From contig NZ_WWGH01000002.1 of the NCBI RefSeq assembly GCF_009865135.1, positions 992,001 through 1,056,000 of the forward strand: a DNA stretch of 64,000 bases, written 5' to 3'. The first letter of the stretch is position 1; every line of letters starts with the position of its first letter. The position numbers and the translations under genes were made by a program. Shown piece by piece: positions 51,981 through 61,530 of this stretch. The notes beneath the pieces were generated by a model, which had not been told where the DNA came from, did not search any database, and saw only the letters and a list, made by a program, of their open reading frames with translations. This DNA is from Streptomyces sp. SID8374. GTDB taxonomy: Bacteria > Actinomycetota > Actinomycetes > Streptomycetales > Streptomycetaceae.

Positions 51981-53656
51981 CCCCCGTGAACCGTGTCCTG
52001 GACGACCAGGACGAACCGGCGCTGCTGCGCGACCAGTTCCGCCAACTCCTGCGCTACCGCGCCCTCCTGGCGGTCGGCGTCGTCATCGGGCTGCTGGGCG
52101 GCGCCTACCTCGCCCTCAGCGGCGAGGACACCTACACCGCCACCGGCGAGGTGCTGGTCCGCTCCGCCATCTCCGACCCCTTCGCCAGCGGCGCCACCGC
52201 CGACAAGGGCATCAACATCGGCTCCGAGCGCCAGACCGCCGTCAGCGACACCGTCGGCACCCTGGCCGCCGCCACACTGCTCAAGAAGGGCGACGACGTC
52301 GCCGCCCGGGAGCTGCTCGCCGGGCTCCAGGTCACCAACCCGCCCAACACCCTCACCCTCCGCTTCGCCTACACCGGCGCCACCCCCGAGCAGTCCCGGG
52401 CCCGCGCCGAAGCCCTCGCCAACGCGTATCTGGCCCACCGCAAGGCGCGCACCGAGGACTCCATCAAGAACATGTCCGACGGCTACCGCGCCCAGCTGGA
52501 CCCGCTGGAGGAGAAGCGCGACCTGCTGGAGAAGGGGACCACGGGCGCGGCCGACGACGTGTCCAGCGCCCGGGCCAACATCATCGTCTCCATCTCCGAG
52601 CTCAGCCGGAAGATCTCCGAACTCAAGGCCCTGGACACCACCCCCGGCTACCTCAACAAGAAGCCCGTCGCCCCCACCTCGCCCACCGGCCCCGGCCTGC
52701 CGCTCCTGCTCGGCCTCGGCGGGGTCGTCGGCCTCGCCCTCGGGCTGCTGCTCTCCTGGGTGAGGCTCGTCTTCGACCCCGCCGTACGCTCCACCCGCGA
52801 GCTGGTCCGCTCGCTCGGCGCCCCGCTGCTCGGCACCCTGCCCCGGGAGCGCGGAGCCGCCGGGACGGTCCTCGCCATCGGCCGCAGCGGCTCCCGGCTC
52901 GCCGAGGAGTACCGCGCCGTCGCCTTCCGGCTCGCCTACGACCCCTCGTTCGCCGAGAGCCGCCGCCTCCTGGTCACCGCCCCGCGCGGCGACAACGAGG
53001 AAGCCGCGGCCGCCGCCGCCAACCTGGCCGCCGCCTTCGCCGAGATGGGCCGTGACGTCCTGCTGGTCGAGGCCGACCTGCGTACGCCCTCCCTCGCCCG
53101 CGCCCTGGGCTCCGCCGCCCACGAGGTCCGCCCGCCGCGCTGGGCCGCCGAGGAGGGCGACGGCAGCTGGCCCACCGGCGGCCGCTCCAACGTGGACGTC
53201 CCCGGCTCCGGCGCCTTCGCCCTGATCCCCGGCACCACCGTCGACAACGTGCCGCGCGCCCTCACCTCCACCCCGGTCGGCCGGATCGTCGCCGAGGCCG
53301 ACCGGCCCGGCAACGTCGTCATCGTCCTCGCCCCGCCCGTCCTCTCCTACGCGGACGCGGTCGCCCTGGTCGACCGGGTGGAGGGCGTGATGATCGTCTG
53401 CGACCCGCGCGATGTGCACCGCAGCGACCTGGAGCGCATCCGCGAGATCATCGGCGCCTCCGGCGGCTCCGTCCTCGGCGCCCTGCTCCACCCGGCCCGG
53501 CGCAGGCTGACCCGGTCCGAGCGCCACCCGAAATCCACCCGGCGCCGGGGCGGCGGCCCCACCCCCACCACCGAGCCGGACGAGCCCGAGATCACCGGCG
53601 ACCCCACCGAGACCCTCGGCCTGCGTTCGCTGACGCTTCCGGCGGCGCGGCGGTGA
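51977..53656 (+). CDS. Wzz/CapA-type chain-length determinant with degenerate BY-kinase-like domain
   Basis: 559 aa. The N-terminal Wzz domain has a membrane helix at ~32-50 (LLAVGVVIGLLGGAYLAL), an extracellular helical part (~60-235) and a second helix at ~240-260 (LPLLLGLGGVVGLALGLLLS). The C-terminal ~270 residues resemble the cytoplasmic tyrosine-kinase fold: RRLLVTAPRGDNEEAAAAAA followed by DVLLVEADLRTPSLARALG. The Walker A' DxDxR-like segment is recognisable, but the Walker A GKS/T is replaced by GDNEEA, so kinase activity is doubtful. The final stretch is a basic, Thr/Pro-rich tail. Probable regulator of polymer length. Confidence 0.85.
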   Translation: MTPVNRVLDDQDEPALLRDQFRQLLRYRALLAVGVVIGLLGGAYLALSGEDTYTATGEVLVRSAISDPFASGATADKGINIGSERQTAVSDTVGTLAAATLLKKGDDVAARELLAGLQVTNPPNTLTLRFAYTGATPEQSRARAEALANAYLAHRKARTEDSIKNMSDGYRAQLDPLEEKRDLLEKGTTGAADDVSSARANIIVSISELSRKISELKALDTTPGYLNKKPVAPTSPTGPGLPLLLGLGGVVGLALGLLLSWVRLVFDPAVRSTRELVRSLGAPLLGTLPRERGAAGTVLAIGRSGSRLAEEYRAVAFRLAYDPSFAESRRLLVTAPRGDNEEAAAAAANLAAAFAEMGRDVLLVEADLRTPSLARALGSAAHEVRPPRWAAEEGDGSWPTGGRSNVDVPGSGAFALIPGTTVDNVPRALTSTPVGRIVAEADRPGNVVIVLAPPVLSYADAVALVDRVEGVMIVCDPRDVHRSDLERIREIIGASGGSVLGALLHPARRRLTRSERHPKSTRRRGGGPTPTTEPDEPEITGDPTETLGLRSLTLPAARR

Positions 53657-54897
53657 GAGCCCGTACGGCCGTCCTCTGCTCGGTCGCGGACCAGGGCGTG
53701 GCGGCGCTGACCAACATCCTGGTGCTGGTGGCCGCCGCCCGGCTCTCCACGGTGGCCGACTTCGCCCGCTTCTCCGCGGTCTACCTGGTCTTCACGGTGC
53801 TGCTCGGCGTCTCGGGCGCGTACACCGGGCAGCCGCTGGTCCTCAAGCGCGGGGCGGGGACGGAGACCCGCGGCGCCTGCCGCTCCGCCGTGGCCTTCAC
53901 CGTGCTCGCCGCCGCCACGCTCGGCGTGCTCCTGGCCGCCGTCTGCTTCCTCGTCCCCGGGGACACCGCCCGGGCGCTGATGATGCTCGGCCTGGTCCTG
54001 CCGGTGGTGCTCGGCCAGGACGCCGTACGGTACGCCTTCTCCACCCTCCAGCAGCCCCATCTCGCCCTGCTCTCCGACCTGTTGCGGCTGACGTGCGTCC
54101 TCGGTGCGCTGGGGACGCAGGCGTACGGTGTTTCGCCCGCCCGCCTGATCACGCTCTGGGGCCTCTCCGCCCTGCCCGCGCTCCTGCTCTCCGCCGCCCT
54201 GCTCCACCGCGCCACCGCCGGGGCCCCGCTGGTGCTGCGGCCGATGCTCCGGCGCGGGCACCTCGGGCAGCGGTTCACCGTCGAGTTCGGCGTGGGCAAC
54301 GCGACCAGCCAGCTCTCCGTCCTCGGCCTCGGCGCCGTCGGCAACCCGCTCCTGGTCGGCGCCCTGCGCGGGGCGACCACCCTGTTCGGGCCGCTCAACG
54401 TGCTGTTCACCTCCGCCACCTCCTTCGGCCCCCCGCTGCTCGGCCGCATCCCCGACGAGCGGAGCCGTATCCGGGCCACCGCCGCCCTCGCCGCCGCACT
54501 CGCCGCCACCGCAGGGCTCTGGGCCACCGCCCTGGCCCTCCTCCCGGACCGCGCCGGACGCCAACTCCTGGGCGACACCTGGTCAGTGGCCGCAGGGCTG
54601 CTGCCCGCGACCGGCAGCCAGTACGCGGCGATGGCCGTCGGCACCTGCGGGATGCTCGCCCTGCGGATGCTGGACCCGCGCACCACCCTCGCCATCCAGG
54701 TCGTCTTCTCGCTCACCGCCGTGGCGTTCCTCGCGGGCGGTTACGTCGTCGGGGGCGTCCTCGGCGCCGCCTGGGGGCTCTTCCTCGGCTCGCTCTGCAA
54801 GGCCGCCGCCACCTGGATCCGGGTGGCCCGCATCCGGCGCCGCAAGCAGACAGCCGGCGAGGCCGTCACCGCCGACGCGCTGTCCGCTGCTCCCTGA
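53653..54897 (+). CDS. Polysaccharide flippase-like membrane protein (Wzx/MATE-like)
   Basis: 414 aa, GTG start overlapping the previous stop by GTGA. About 12 hydrophobic helices with features of the Wzx/MurJ fold (CSVADQGVAALTNILVLVAA at the start, LLVGALRGATTLFGPLNVLF mid-protein). It would translocate undecaprenyl-linked repeat units across the membrane. The last 32 bases overlap the convergent polymerase gene. Confidence 0.8.
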   Translation: MRARTAVLCSVADQGVAALTNILVLVAAARLSTVADFARFSAVYLVFTVLLGVSGAYTGQPLVLKRGAGTETRGACRSAVAFTVLAAATLGVLLAAVCFLVPGDTARALMMLGLVLPVVLGQDAVRYAFSTLQQPHLALLSDLLRLTCVLGALGTQAYGVSPARLITLWGLSALPALLLSAALLHRATAGAPLVLRPMLRRGHLGQRFTVEFGVGNATSQLSVLGLGAVGNPLLVGALRGATTLFGPLNVLFTSATSFGPPLLGRIPDERSRIRATAALAAALAATAGLWATALALLPDRAGRQLLGDTWSVAAGLLPATGSQYAAMAVGTCGMLALRMLDPRTTLAIQVVFSLTAVAFLAGGYVVGGVLGAAWGLFLGSLCKAAATWIRVARIRRRKQTAGEAVTADALSAAP

Positions 54898-56410
54898 ACG
54901 TGCTGATCAGCAGCAGACACAGCGCCGCGATCGCCAGCTTCCCCGCCGCCTGGAGCAGCGGGCCGCGCAGCAGGATGAAGGTGTATCCGGCGATCAGCGG
55001 CGCGGCGATGGCCAGCACACTCCCGGGCCCGGGCCCCGCACGGGTGACGGCCAGGGCATAGCGGCGGTCGGTGCGGGCCGCCGCGTAACCGATCACCGCC
55101 ATCCCGCCGACCATCCCGGTCGCGCCGAAGTCGACCCAGAACTCCGTCCACAGCGGGGCCGAGAGGTTGGTCATCCGCAGCCCCATCCACTGCCCGACCC
55201 GGACCCCGGTGTCCTCCGGCTTCCCGCTCCACACCGCACGCGGCACGAAGAACAGGGCGGAGCCCGCGAGTTGGCGGCCGTAGGTGTGGTCCCGGGTGTC
55301 CACCCACGAGATGGTGTTGGCGAACATCACCATCTGGTCGTAGTCCTTGGTCACCAGCGGCTCGAAGACCGAGGCCGACTGCGCGGGCCGCTGCCCCTCG
55401 TCGTCGTACCGGAACTTGTCCGCGTACGGGAACACCACCAGCGCCCCCACCACCCCCGCCGCCAGCACCGTGCGGTACACCGCCGCACTGCTCGGCATCG
55501 CGGTGAACACGAACGCCATCAGCACCGTCAGGAACCAGTAACGGGCGTTGGAGATCGGGTTGTTCACCACCAGGTTCAGCGCCACCAGGGCCACCCACAC
55601 CAGCACCGTCGACGGCGTCCGCCGGGCCCGGTAGGAGGTCGCCAGACGGCGGGTGTAGAAGAGCAGCGCCAGCAGCGCCGGGACCTGGCCGAACCCCTTG
55701 ATGAAGGCCGAGCCCACATTGGACCCTTCGGTGACCACCCCGCTCGCCGCGACGGTCTCGTTGATCTCCTGCCGGCTGGTGAAGAAGACCGCGGGCCCGC
55801 CCAGCTTCATCACGTAGAACGCGCTCGCCGCGAACGCCACCAGCACCAGCAGCCGCAGCCGCAGCGGATGCGCCACGGCCGGCCCGCCCCCGCCCGAGCC
55901 GCGCGCGGAGGCCGTACGCCGCCGCAGCGGCCGGCGCGAGGCCAGCAGCGCCCCCAGGTCGTAGGCGGCACACCCCACCAGGACCATGGCCGTGGCCGTG
56001 ATCAGATCCTGGCGCGGCCCCACCATCGGCGTCGGCGTCTGCCCGATCACCACCTGGGCGAACGGCGCCACGCCCATCGCGATGTACACGAACATCCAGA
56101 AGACGCCCTGGAGCAGCCGCCGCCGGGTGGAGAGGATCATCGTCGCCAGGCGGGCCCCCGCGTAGCAGGTCAGCACCAGCTGGAGCCAGTACGCCGTGTC
56201 CCGGACCCCATTGCCGGGCTGGGCGGCGATCACCGCGGGCAGGAAGCAGACCAGCCCCAGGATGAGCGGCACCGACAGCGCCCGCGACAGCATCGACCAC
56301 GCGATCGGCCGCTCGGCCGGCTCCAGCACGCCGCCCGGAGCCCCCGGCCACGCGGGCCGCGCGGCAGCGCCGTCGACCTCTCCCCGCGCCGACGTGTGCA
56401 CCGACGTCAT
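54866..56410 (-). CDS. O-antigen polymerase-like (Wzy) membrane protein
   Basis: 514 aa from ATG 56410, preceded by GGGGGG; an earlier in-frame ATG (56443) has no such site. Around 12-14 helices with a large periplasmic loop (KFRYDDEGQRPAQSASVFEP, ISWVDTRDHTYGRQLAGSAL). This layout is typical of Wzy/O-antigen ligase proteins, which vary widely in sequence. With the Wzz-like and flippase genes it completes a Wzx/Wzy-dependent export set. Confidence 0.75.
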   Translation of the reverse strand: MTSVHTSARGEVDGAAARPAWPGAPGGVLEPAERPIAWSMLSRALSVPLILGLVCFLPAVIAAQPGNGVRDTAYWLQLVLTCYAGARLATMILSTRRRLLQGVFWMFVYIAMGVAPFAQVVIGQTPTPMVGPRQDLITATAMVLVGCAAYDLGALLASRRPLRRRTASARGSGGGGPAVAHPLRLRLLVLVAFAASAFYVMKLGGPAVFFTSRQEINETVAASGVVTEGSNVGSAFIKGFGQVPALLALLFYTRRLATSYRARRTPSTVLVWVALVALNLVVNNPISNARYWFLTVLMAFVFTAMPSSAAVYRTVLAAGVVGALVVFPYADKFRYDDEGQRPAQSASVFEPLVTKDYDQMVMFANTISWVDTRDHTYGRQLAGSALFFVPRAVWSGKPEDTGVRVGQWMGLRMTNLSAPLWTEFWVDFGATGMVGGMAVIGYAAARTDRRYALAVTRAGPGPGSVLAIAAPLIAGYTFILLRGPLLQAAGKLAIAALCLLLISTFREQRTARRR

Positions 56411-56518
56411 GCGCCCCCCAGAGATCAGTGAACCGCTGAACACTCTAACGAATCAGCCCACTTGGGGAGGGGCGATGGCTAGGCTGTGAACAAGTGGCCA
56501 TGGTCGAGGGGAACTCTG

Positions 56519-57682
56519 GTGAAAATCCTGCACGTTGTCACGCTCCATACTCCGGACCACGCCTTCGGCGGTCCGACGCGGGTGGCGTTCAACCTGTCCA
56601 AGGTCCAGCGGGCCGCCGGTGACGACGCCCGCGTCATGGCCCTCGGCGACGGCTTCCCCGGTGGCGAACTCCCCAGCCACGTGGAGGGAGTTCCGGTCCA
56701 CCTCTTCCAGGCCCGGCACCTGCTCCCGATGTTCGAGGTCAGCGGGATCACCTCCGCCGCGCTGCTGCGCACCGCACGCCGCATGATGCGCGGCGCCGAC
56801 CTCGTACACGTCCATCTGATGCGGGACCTGGTGACCCTGCCCGCGGCGCTGCTCGCCCTCGCCACCCGTACGCCGCTGGTCGTCCAGACCCACGGCATGA
56901 TCGACCCCACCGAGAAGAGGGTCGCCCAGCTCACCGACGTCCTCGGGGTCCGCAAGGTGCTGCGCGAGGCCGACGCCGTGCTGCACCTCACCGAGATGGA
57001 GCGGGTCGATGTGAACGCCGTCGCGGCCCCCGTCCCGCTCACCCGTACCGTACGGCTGGTCAACGGGGTCCGCCCGCAGGAGCGCAAGTCTGCCCGTGAC
57101 CCCGGCCGCCCGCCCACCATCCTGTACCTCGCCCGGATCCAGGAGCGCAAGCGGCCCGAGGACTTCGTCTCCGCGATGCCGCACGTCCTGGCCCGCCACC
57201 CGGACGCCCGCTTCGTGCTGGCCGGGCCGGACACCGGCGCCCTGGCCGAAACCCTCGCCCTGGCCCGGGAGCTGGGCGTCACGGACTCCCTGGACCATGT
57301 GGGCCCGCTGGAGCACGACGAGGTCCTCGCCGCCGACCGCGAGGCCGATGTGTATGTGCTGCCCGCGATCGAGGAGCCGTTCCCGGTCTCGGTCCTGGAG
57401 GCGATGTCGGTCGGCACCCCGGTGGTCATCACCCGCACCTGCGGGCAGGCGCCCGACGTGGCGGCAGCGGGCTCGGGCCGGGTCATCGACAGCCGGGTCG
57501 GCGAGGACGCGGCCAACGCCCGCAAGGTCGCCGACGCGATCCTGGAGCTGCTGGAGCCGGAGGCCGCCGAGCAGGCGGGCAAGGCCGCCTGGGAGCTGGT
57601 CAACGAGCAGTTCACCATCGAGGCCGTCACCGCCACCCTCCGGCGGACCTACGAGGACGTGGTCCGCCGGAGGCGAGGGTGA
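56519..57682 (+). CDS. Glycosyltransferase, GT4 family
   Basis: 387 aa from GTG 56519 (GAGGGGA 6 bases upstream), VKILHVVTLHTPDHAFGGPT. GT-B fold with a C-terminal donor site: TILYLARIQERKRPEDFVSA, FVLAGPDTGALAETLALARE and the GT4 E-x7-E motif in EEPFPVSVLEAMSVGTPVVI. Divergent from the polymerase gene across a 108-base promoter region. Its stop is 12 bases from the convergent GT2 gene. Confidence 0.92.
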   Translation: MKILHVVTLHTPDHAFGGPTRVAFNLSKVQRAAGDDARVMALGDGFPGGELPSHVEGVPVHLFQARHLLPMFEVSGITSAALLRTARRMMRGADLVHVHLMRDLVTLPAALLALATRTPLVVQTHGMIDPTEKRVAQLTDVLGVRKVLREADAVLHLTEMERVDVNAVAAPVPLTRTVRLVNGVRPQERKSARDPGRPPTILYLARIQERKRPEDFVSAMPHVLARHPDARFVLAGPDTGALAETLALARELGVTDSLDHVGPLEHDEVLAADREADVYVLPAIEEPFPVSVLEAMSVGTPVVITRTCGQAPDVAAAGSGRVIDSRVGEDAANARKVADAILELLEPEAAEQAGKAAWELVNEQFTIEAVTATLRRTYEDVVRRRRG

Positions 57683-57694
57683 AGAGGCCGCGCG

Positions 57695-58534
57695 TCAACG
57701 TACGGGCTTCTCGCGGGACTTGAGGGCGATCTGCCAGCGGTAGAAGCTCATCGCCAGCGCGAAGTCGAACCCGGCGCGGCCGTCCAGGAAGCCCCGCCGG
57801 TAGAGGTACATGTACGCGAACGACACCACCGGCTTGAACGGTGCCTTGTGGAACAACTGCCCCTGGCGTGACTTGACCTGGCGCACCTGCTCCTTCACCT
57901 GGGGGTGGTGCTCCAGCCACGCCTCCCAGTCCGAGTACCGGTTGTGCCGCTCGAACCAGGCGGTGACCGGGTCGAGGTCCTGGTGCTCGATCGGGTGCTT
58001 GAGCGTCCCCACCGTCGCCGCGACCGGCTGGTAGTGCCCCTCCACCTCCCCGATGCCCGGCGCGTCCAGGTCCCCGACCTCCGGGTAGTAGGAGCGGGTG
58101 CGGTCGGTCAACGACCGCTTGCGGATGGTGTATCCGTGCCGCAGCCGCTTCCCCGAGAACCAGTACCCGAGCGGGACGTCGTACGCGGCGGGCTTCGGCG
58201 CCGCCGGATCCCGGAAGGTCTCCCGCAGCTCGGCCAGCAGCCCCGGGCTGAGCCGCTCGTCGCCGTCCAGCAGCAGGATCCAGTCCAGATCGGTACGGAC
58301 GTTCTCCAAACACCACTGCTTCTTCCGCGGATGGCCCCCGTCCCAGGTGTACGTGACCACCTCGGCCCCGCACTCCTCGGCGATCTTCACCGTGTCGTCG
58401 GTGCTGTGGGAGTCCACCACGACGACCGCCTCGAAGTGACCGAGCACCGACTTCACCGCCTCGGCGATGTTCAGGCCCTCGTTCTTCGTGGGGATCGCCA
58501 CGGCTATGGGAAGCTTCGTCTTACCTGCGGTCAT
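57695..58534 (-). CDS. Glycosyltransferase, GT2 family
   Basis: 279 aa from ATG 58534, overlapping the lipoprotein stop by ATGA. GT-A fold: VAIPTKNEGLNIAEAVKSVL, AVVVVDSHSTDDTVKIAEEC and the DXD-like LLLDGDERLSPGLLAEL. The QLFHKAPFKPVVSFAYMYLY, RRGFLDGRAGFDFA C-terminus is typical of the WaaE/KdtX-like subgroup of single-pass GT2 enzymes. Last gene of a minus-strand operon that also encodes the lipoprotein and LamG proteins. Confidence 0.9.
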   Translation of the reverse strand: MTAGKTKLPIAVAIPTKNEGLNIAEAVKSVLGHFEAVVVVDSHSTDDTVKIAEECGAEVVTYTWDGGHPRKKQWCLENVRTDLDWILLLDGDERLSPGLLAELRETFRDPAAPKPAAYDVPLGYWFSGKRLRHGYTIRKRSLTDRTRSYYPEVGDLDAPGIGEVEGHYQPVAATVGTLKHPIEHQDLDPVTAWFERHNRYSDWEAWLEHHPQVKEQVRQVKSRQGQLFHKAPFKPVVSFAYMYLYRRGFLDGRAGFDFALAMSFYRWQIALKSREKPVR

Positions 58535-59271
58535 CCCTTGGCTCCTTCGGGCAGCCAGGCGTAGCAGCCTGTGGAGGTGAACGTACGGGCGGATTTCGGG
58601 ATGGTGATCTTCCGGGACTTGCCCGTGTCGGAGGTTCCGGCGGCCAGTTCCTTGCCGCCCGCCCCCTCGATCTGCCATGAGCAGTGCGTGGTGGGGGAGG
58701 CGGAGCGGTAGATGCCGGGCCGCAGCGCCTTCCCGGTGTGGGTGCCGTCCGCATAGGCGTACGCGGCCTCGTCGACCAGGTCCTGGTGCTGCGGGCAGAG
58801 GCCCGCCACTGCGGCCGGTACGTCGGGGATCTCCTGGGTGGCGATCGCGCCCACGGCGGTGTCCCGGTCGGCCTTGACCAGGTAGCGCAGCTTGTCGCAG
58901 GTCTCCTGGCCGGTCTGGAGCACGGCGGCCGGGTCCATGCCCTTGGGCACCCGGTCCTCCAGGTACTCCTTCTGCTGCTTGGTGAAGGTCCCGGTGGCCG
59001 GGGTGATCTCGTCGGAGGGTGTCTTGGGGCCCTCGGCGGTGGCCGGGGGAGCGGACGGTCCGGGGGCCGCCGGCTCCTCGGTGGCGGGTGCGGTGGGCGC
59101 GTCGGGTGTGGCCGGTGTGGCGGCGGACGGGCCGGGGACGGAGGGCCCGGAGGCCGCGGGGCGCTGGGCGCCCGCGGCCTCCGGCCCGTTCCCGTCCGCG
59201 GACGAGCCGCAGGCGGCCAGCGCCGCCACCGTCATGACGACGGCGGCGCCGGCCAGGAACGGATTCCTCAT
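58531..59271 (-). CDS. Secreted lipoprotein of unknown function
   Basis: 246 aa with lipobox ALAAC (C21). Residues ~25-85 are a Pro/Ala/Ser-rich linker. The folded part (~90-245) has a helical segment (FTKQQKEYLEDRVPKGMDPA, with two conserved-looking Cys further on) and a beta-rich end (LRPGIYRSASPTTHCSWQIE, SARTFTSTGCYAWLPEGAKG). The GIYRS...CSW pattern recurs in Streptomyces surface proteins whose function I cannot name. It starts 3 bases after the LamG gene stop and overlaps the GT2 gene, so all belong to one operon. Confidence 0.75.
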   Translation of the reverse strand: MRNPFLAGAAVVMTVAALAACGSSADGNGPEAAGAQRPAASGPSVPGPSAATPATPDAPTAPATEEPAAPGPSAPPATAEGPKTPSDEITPATGTFTKQQKEYLEDRVPKGMDPAAVLQTGQETCDKLRYLVKADRDTAVGAIATQEIPDVPAAVAGLCPQHQDLVDEAAYAYADGTHTGKALRPGIYRSASPTTHCSWQIEGAGGKELAAGTSDTGKSRKITIPKSARTFTSTGCYAWLPEGAKG

Positions 59272-59274
59272 CGA

Positions 59275-61530
59275 TCAGCCATTCCTCAGGGCGTAGTGCG
59301 CGCTGACCTGGGAAGCGGTGAGCGCGGTCGGATAGACGGCGGTCTCGTCGATCTGCCCGGCGAAGAAGTTGCTCGTCGGACGGTTCGGCCAGCTGGCGAG
59401 GTTGTCCCCGCCGACCCGCCAGTACCCCGGGTAGTTCTCGTTGCCGGAGTACAGGATGTTCGACGCGCGCAGCTGCCCGTCGACGTACAGCGCCATCCCG
59501 CTGGCCCCCTGGGTGGCGACGACGTGGTGCCACTGGCCGTCGTTGTACGCCGCCGTGGTGGCGATGGTGCGGGCGGCGCCGCTGTGGACGCCGAAGGTGA
59601 GGCGTCCGTCGTTGCGCATGTAGACGTGCTTGTCGTGGCGGGTGCTGTTCTGCTGGTTCAGGTTCCCGAAGCCGATGATCTTCCCGCCCTGGGTGGTGGT
59701 GGTCTTGATCCAGGTCTCCACCGAGAACCGGGTCGGCTGGGGGTGCTGCCGGTTGCTGTACGCGTACTGGTTGGTCCCGTTGAAACCGATCGCGGTGGAC
59801 GGACCGGCGACGGCCGCCGGGGTCTGCCGGTAGGCCGGGGCGTTGCGCAGGAAGCCGTTGTTGAGGTTGCCGCTGCTGTCGTGGGCGAAGGTGGAGGTGC
59901 CCTCGTCGTAGCGCCAGTAGAGGGTGGCCCCGTCGGCCTTGACCCGGGCGGGGTACGCCTCGGTCGTGGTCGCCACGGTGGCGGACTGGGCCGGGGACTT
60001 GGCGCTGGTGTTGGTGCCGTCGCTCGCGGTGATCCGGTACGAGTAGGTCTGGCCCGGCACGACGTCGGTGTCCGTCCAGCTCAGCTGCGGCCGGTTCCAG
60101 AAGACGGAGTAGCCGGTCGTGGTGTGGATGGGGGTGGCGGCGTTGTCCTTGTAGATCCGGTAGGTCAGCTCACCGTCGTCGGTGTCGAAGCTGGTCTGCC
60201 AGTTCACCTCGATCTTCCCCGGATTCAGCGTGGACAGGCTGACGTTGGGCACCCAGGGCGCCCCGGTGTCCGGGCCGTCCGCGAACCGGGTCAGCCCCTG
60301 CTGGGGGGCGCTGTTGACGGTGGTGAACTCGCCGCCGACCCACAGGTAGTGGCGGCCGCCCTTGCCGGTCTGGGTCATCACCCGCGGACCGACCGGCTCG
60401 CCGATGCCGTCGTTGGTGTCCGGGAACCAGGGCAGCAGCTTCGGGTCGTCGACCGACTGGGCCAGCAGGTGCTTGCGCGGCTGGTCGGGGAAGGCGCCCA
60501 TGGAGGAGCAGTCGTGGGCGTGGCTGCCGCTGTAGAGCACACCGGAGTGGACCGCCACGGCCTGGGTGGCGCCCAGGCAGGTGTCACGCCAGCGCTGCTG
60601 GAAGTCGCTCAGGTTCAGGGCGATCCGGCCGTCGAACACCCCGCCGCCGGTGCCCTCGTTGGCGGTGTAGAAGCCGGTGGCGTCGGTGGTGATGTCCTGG
60701 ACGGTGGAGTTGTTGTGGATGAACCCTGGGTAGGTCTTGGTGAGTTGTCCGGTGGTGGCGTCGACCACGGCCAGGGCGTGGGTGGTCGTGCCGTTGATCC
60801 GGAAGAAGTCACCGCCGAGCAGCACCTTCTGTCCGTCCGGGGTCACCTCGATCGCCCGGGCGACCTCGTCGGCGTTGGCCGTGAACGGCAGGAGCGAGGC
60901 CCCGGCGGTGGAGACGGCCGCGAACTTGTTCCTGGTCTGGCCGCCGACGGTGTTGAAGTCACCGGCCAGATAGACCGTGTCGGACGTGACGGCGAGACCG
61001 CGCACGGTGGCCGAGACGGCGATCTTGAAGTTGTTGCGGACGGTGCAGGTGGCGGTGTCGATCGCCGCGAAGTTGCTGACCCCGACCCCGTTCACCGCCC
61101 CGAACTGGCCGCCCGCGTACAGCGTTTCCCCGTCGGGGGAGAGCGCCAGCGAGCGTACGGTCGCGGTCCCCGAGGAGATCGTGAACGACAGGGAGCAGTC
61201 GGTGGGCGCCCCTGTCGCCGCGTCGAAGGCGGCGAAGTTCACCGCGGGCTGCTCATTGGTCCCGGCCGCCGCCTTGGGCGGCCGCAGGGTGGAGAAGGTG
61301 CCGCCCGCGTAGACGACGCCGTCGCCGGCCGCCAGCGCCCAGACGATGCCGTTGGTCTGCCAGGTGGAGAGGTCGTCGGCGGTGATGGCCACCGGAGGGG
61401 TCAGCGCCGTCGCCGGGGAACCCCCGACCGCCGTGGCGGTCAGGGCTCCGGCCAGCAGGCAGAGAGCGGCGGCAGCGGCCCGGAAACGGCCACGTCCTCC
61501 GGTTCTTTGCCCCGTACTTCCGTTCATCAT
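59275..61530 (-). CDS. Secreted LamG-domain protein with beta-propeller-like N-terminus (copy 1)
   Basis: 751 aa, ATGA overlap with the upstream paralogue. Signal peptide (RFRAAAAALCLLAGALTATA ... ATALT). Residues ~50-430 have repeated blades (GDGVVYAGGTFSTLRPPKAA, DGETLYAGGQFGAVNGV, SDTVYLAGDFNTVGGQTRN, GQKVLLGGDFFRINGTTTHA) of a beta-propeller. A fibronectin-III-like domain follows (~435-530, KIEVNWQTSFDTDDGELTYR). A C-terminal LamG/concanavalin-like lectin domain spans ~535-751 (RFSVETWIKTTTTQGGKIIG, MALYVDGQLRASNILY). Likely extracellular carbohydrate binding; no catalytic residues are evident. Confidence 0.85.
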   Translation of the reverse strand: MMNGSTGQRTGGRGRFRAAAAALCLLAGALTATAVGGSPATALTPPVAITADDLSTWQTNGIVWALAAGDGVVYAGGTFSTLRPPKAAAGTNEQPAVNFAAFDAATGAPTDCSLSFTISSGTATVRSLALSPDGETLYAGGQFGAVNGVGVSNFAAIDTATCTVRNNFKIAVSATVRGLAVTSDTVYLAGDFNTVGGQTRNKFAAVSTAGASLLPFTANADEVARAIEVTPDGQKVLLGGDFFRINGTTTHALAVVDATTGQLTKTYPGFIHNNSTVQDITTDATGFYTANEGTGGGVFDGRIALNLSDFQQRWRDTCLGATQAVAVHSGVLYSGSHAHDCSSMGAFPDQPRKHLLAQSVDDPKLLPWFPDTNDGIGEPVGPRVMTQTGKGGRHYLWVGGEFTTVNSAPQQGLTRFADGPDTGAPWVPNVSLSTLNPGKIEVNWQTSFDTDDGELTYRIYKDNAATPIHTTTGYSVFWNRPQLSWTDTDVVPGQTYSYRITASDGTNTSAKSPAQSATVATTTEAYPARVKADGATLYWRYDEGTSTFAHDSSGNLNNGFLRNAPAYRQTPAAVAGPSTAIGFNGTNQYAYSNRQHPQPTRFSVETWIKTTTTQGGKIIGFGNLNQQNSTRHDKHVYMRNDGRLTFGVHSGAARTIATTAAYNDGQWHHVVATQGASGMALYVDGQLRASNILYSGNENYPGYWRVGGDNLASWPNRPTSNFFAGQIDETAVYPTALTASQVSAHYALRNG

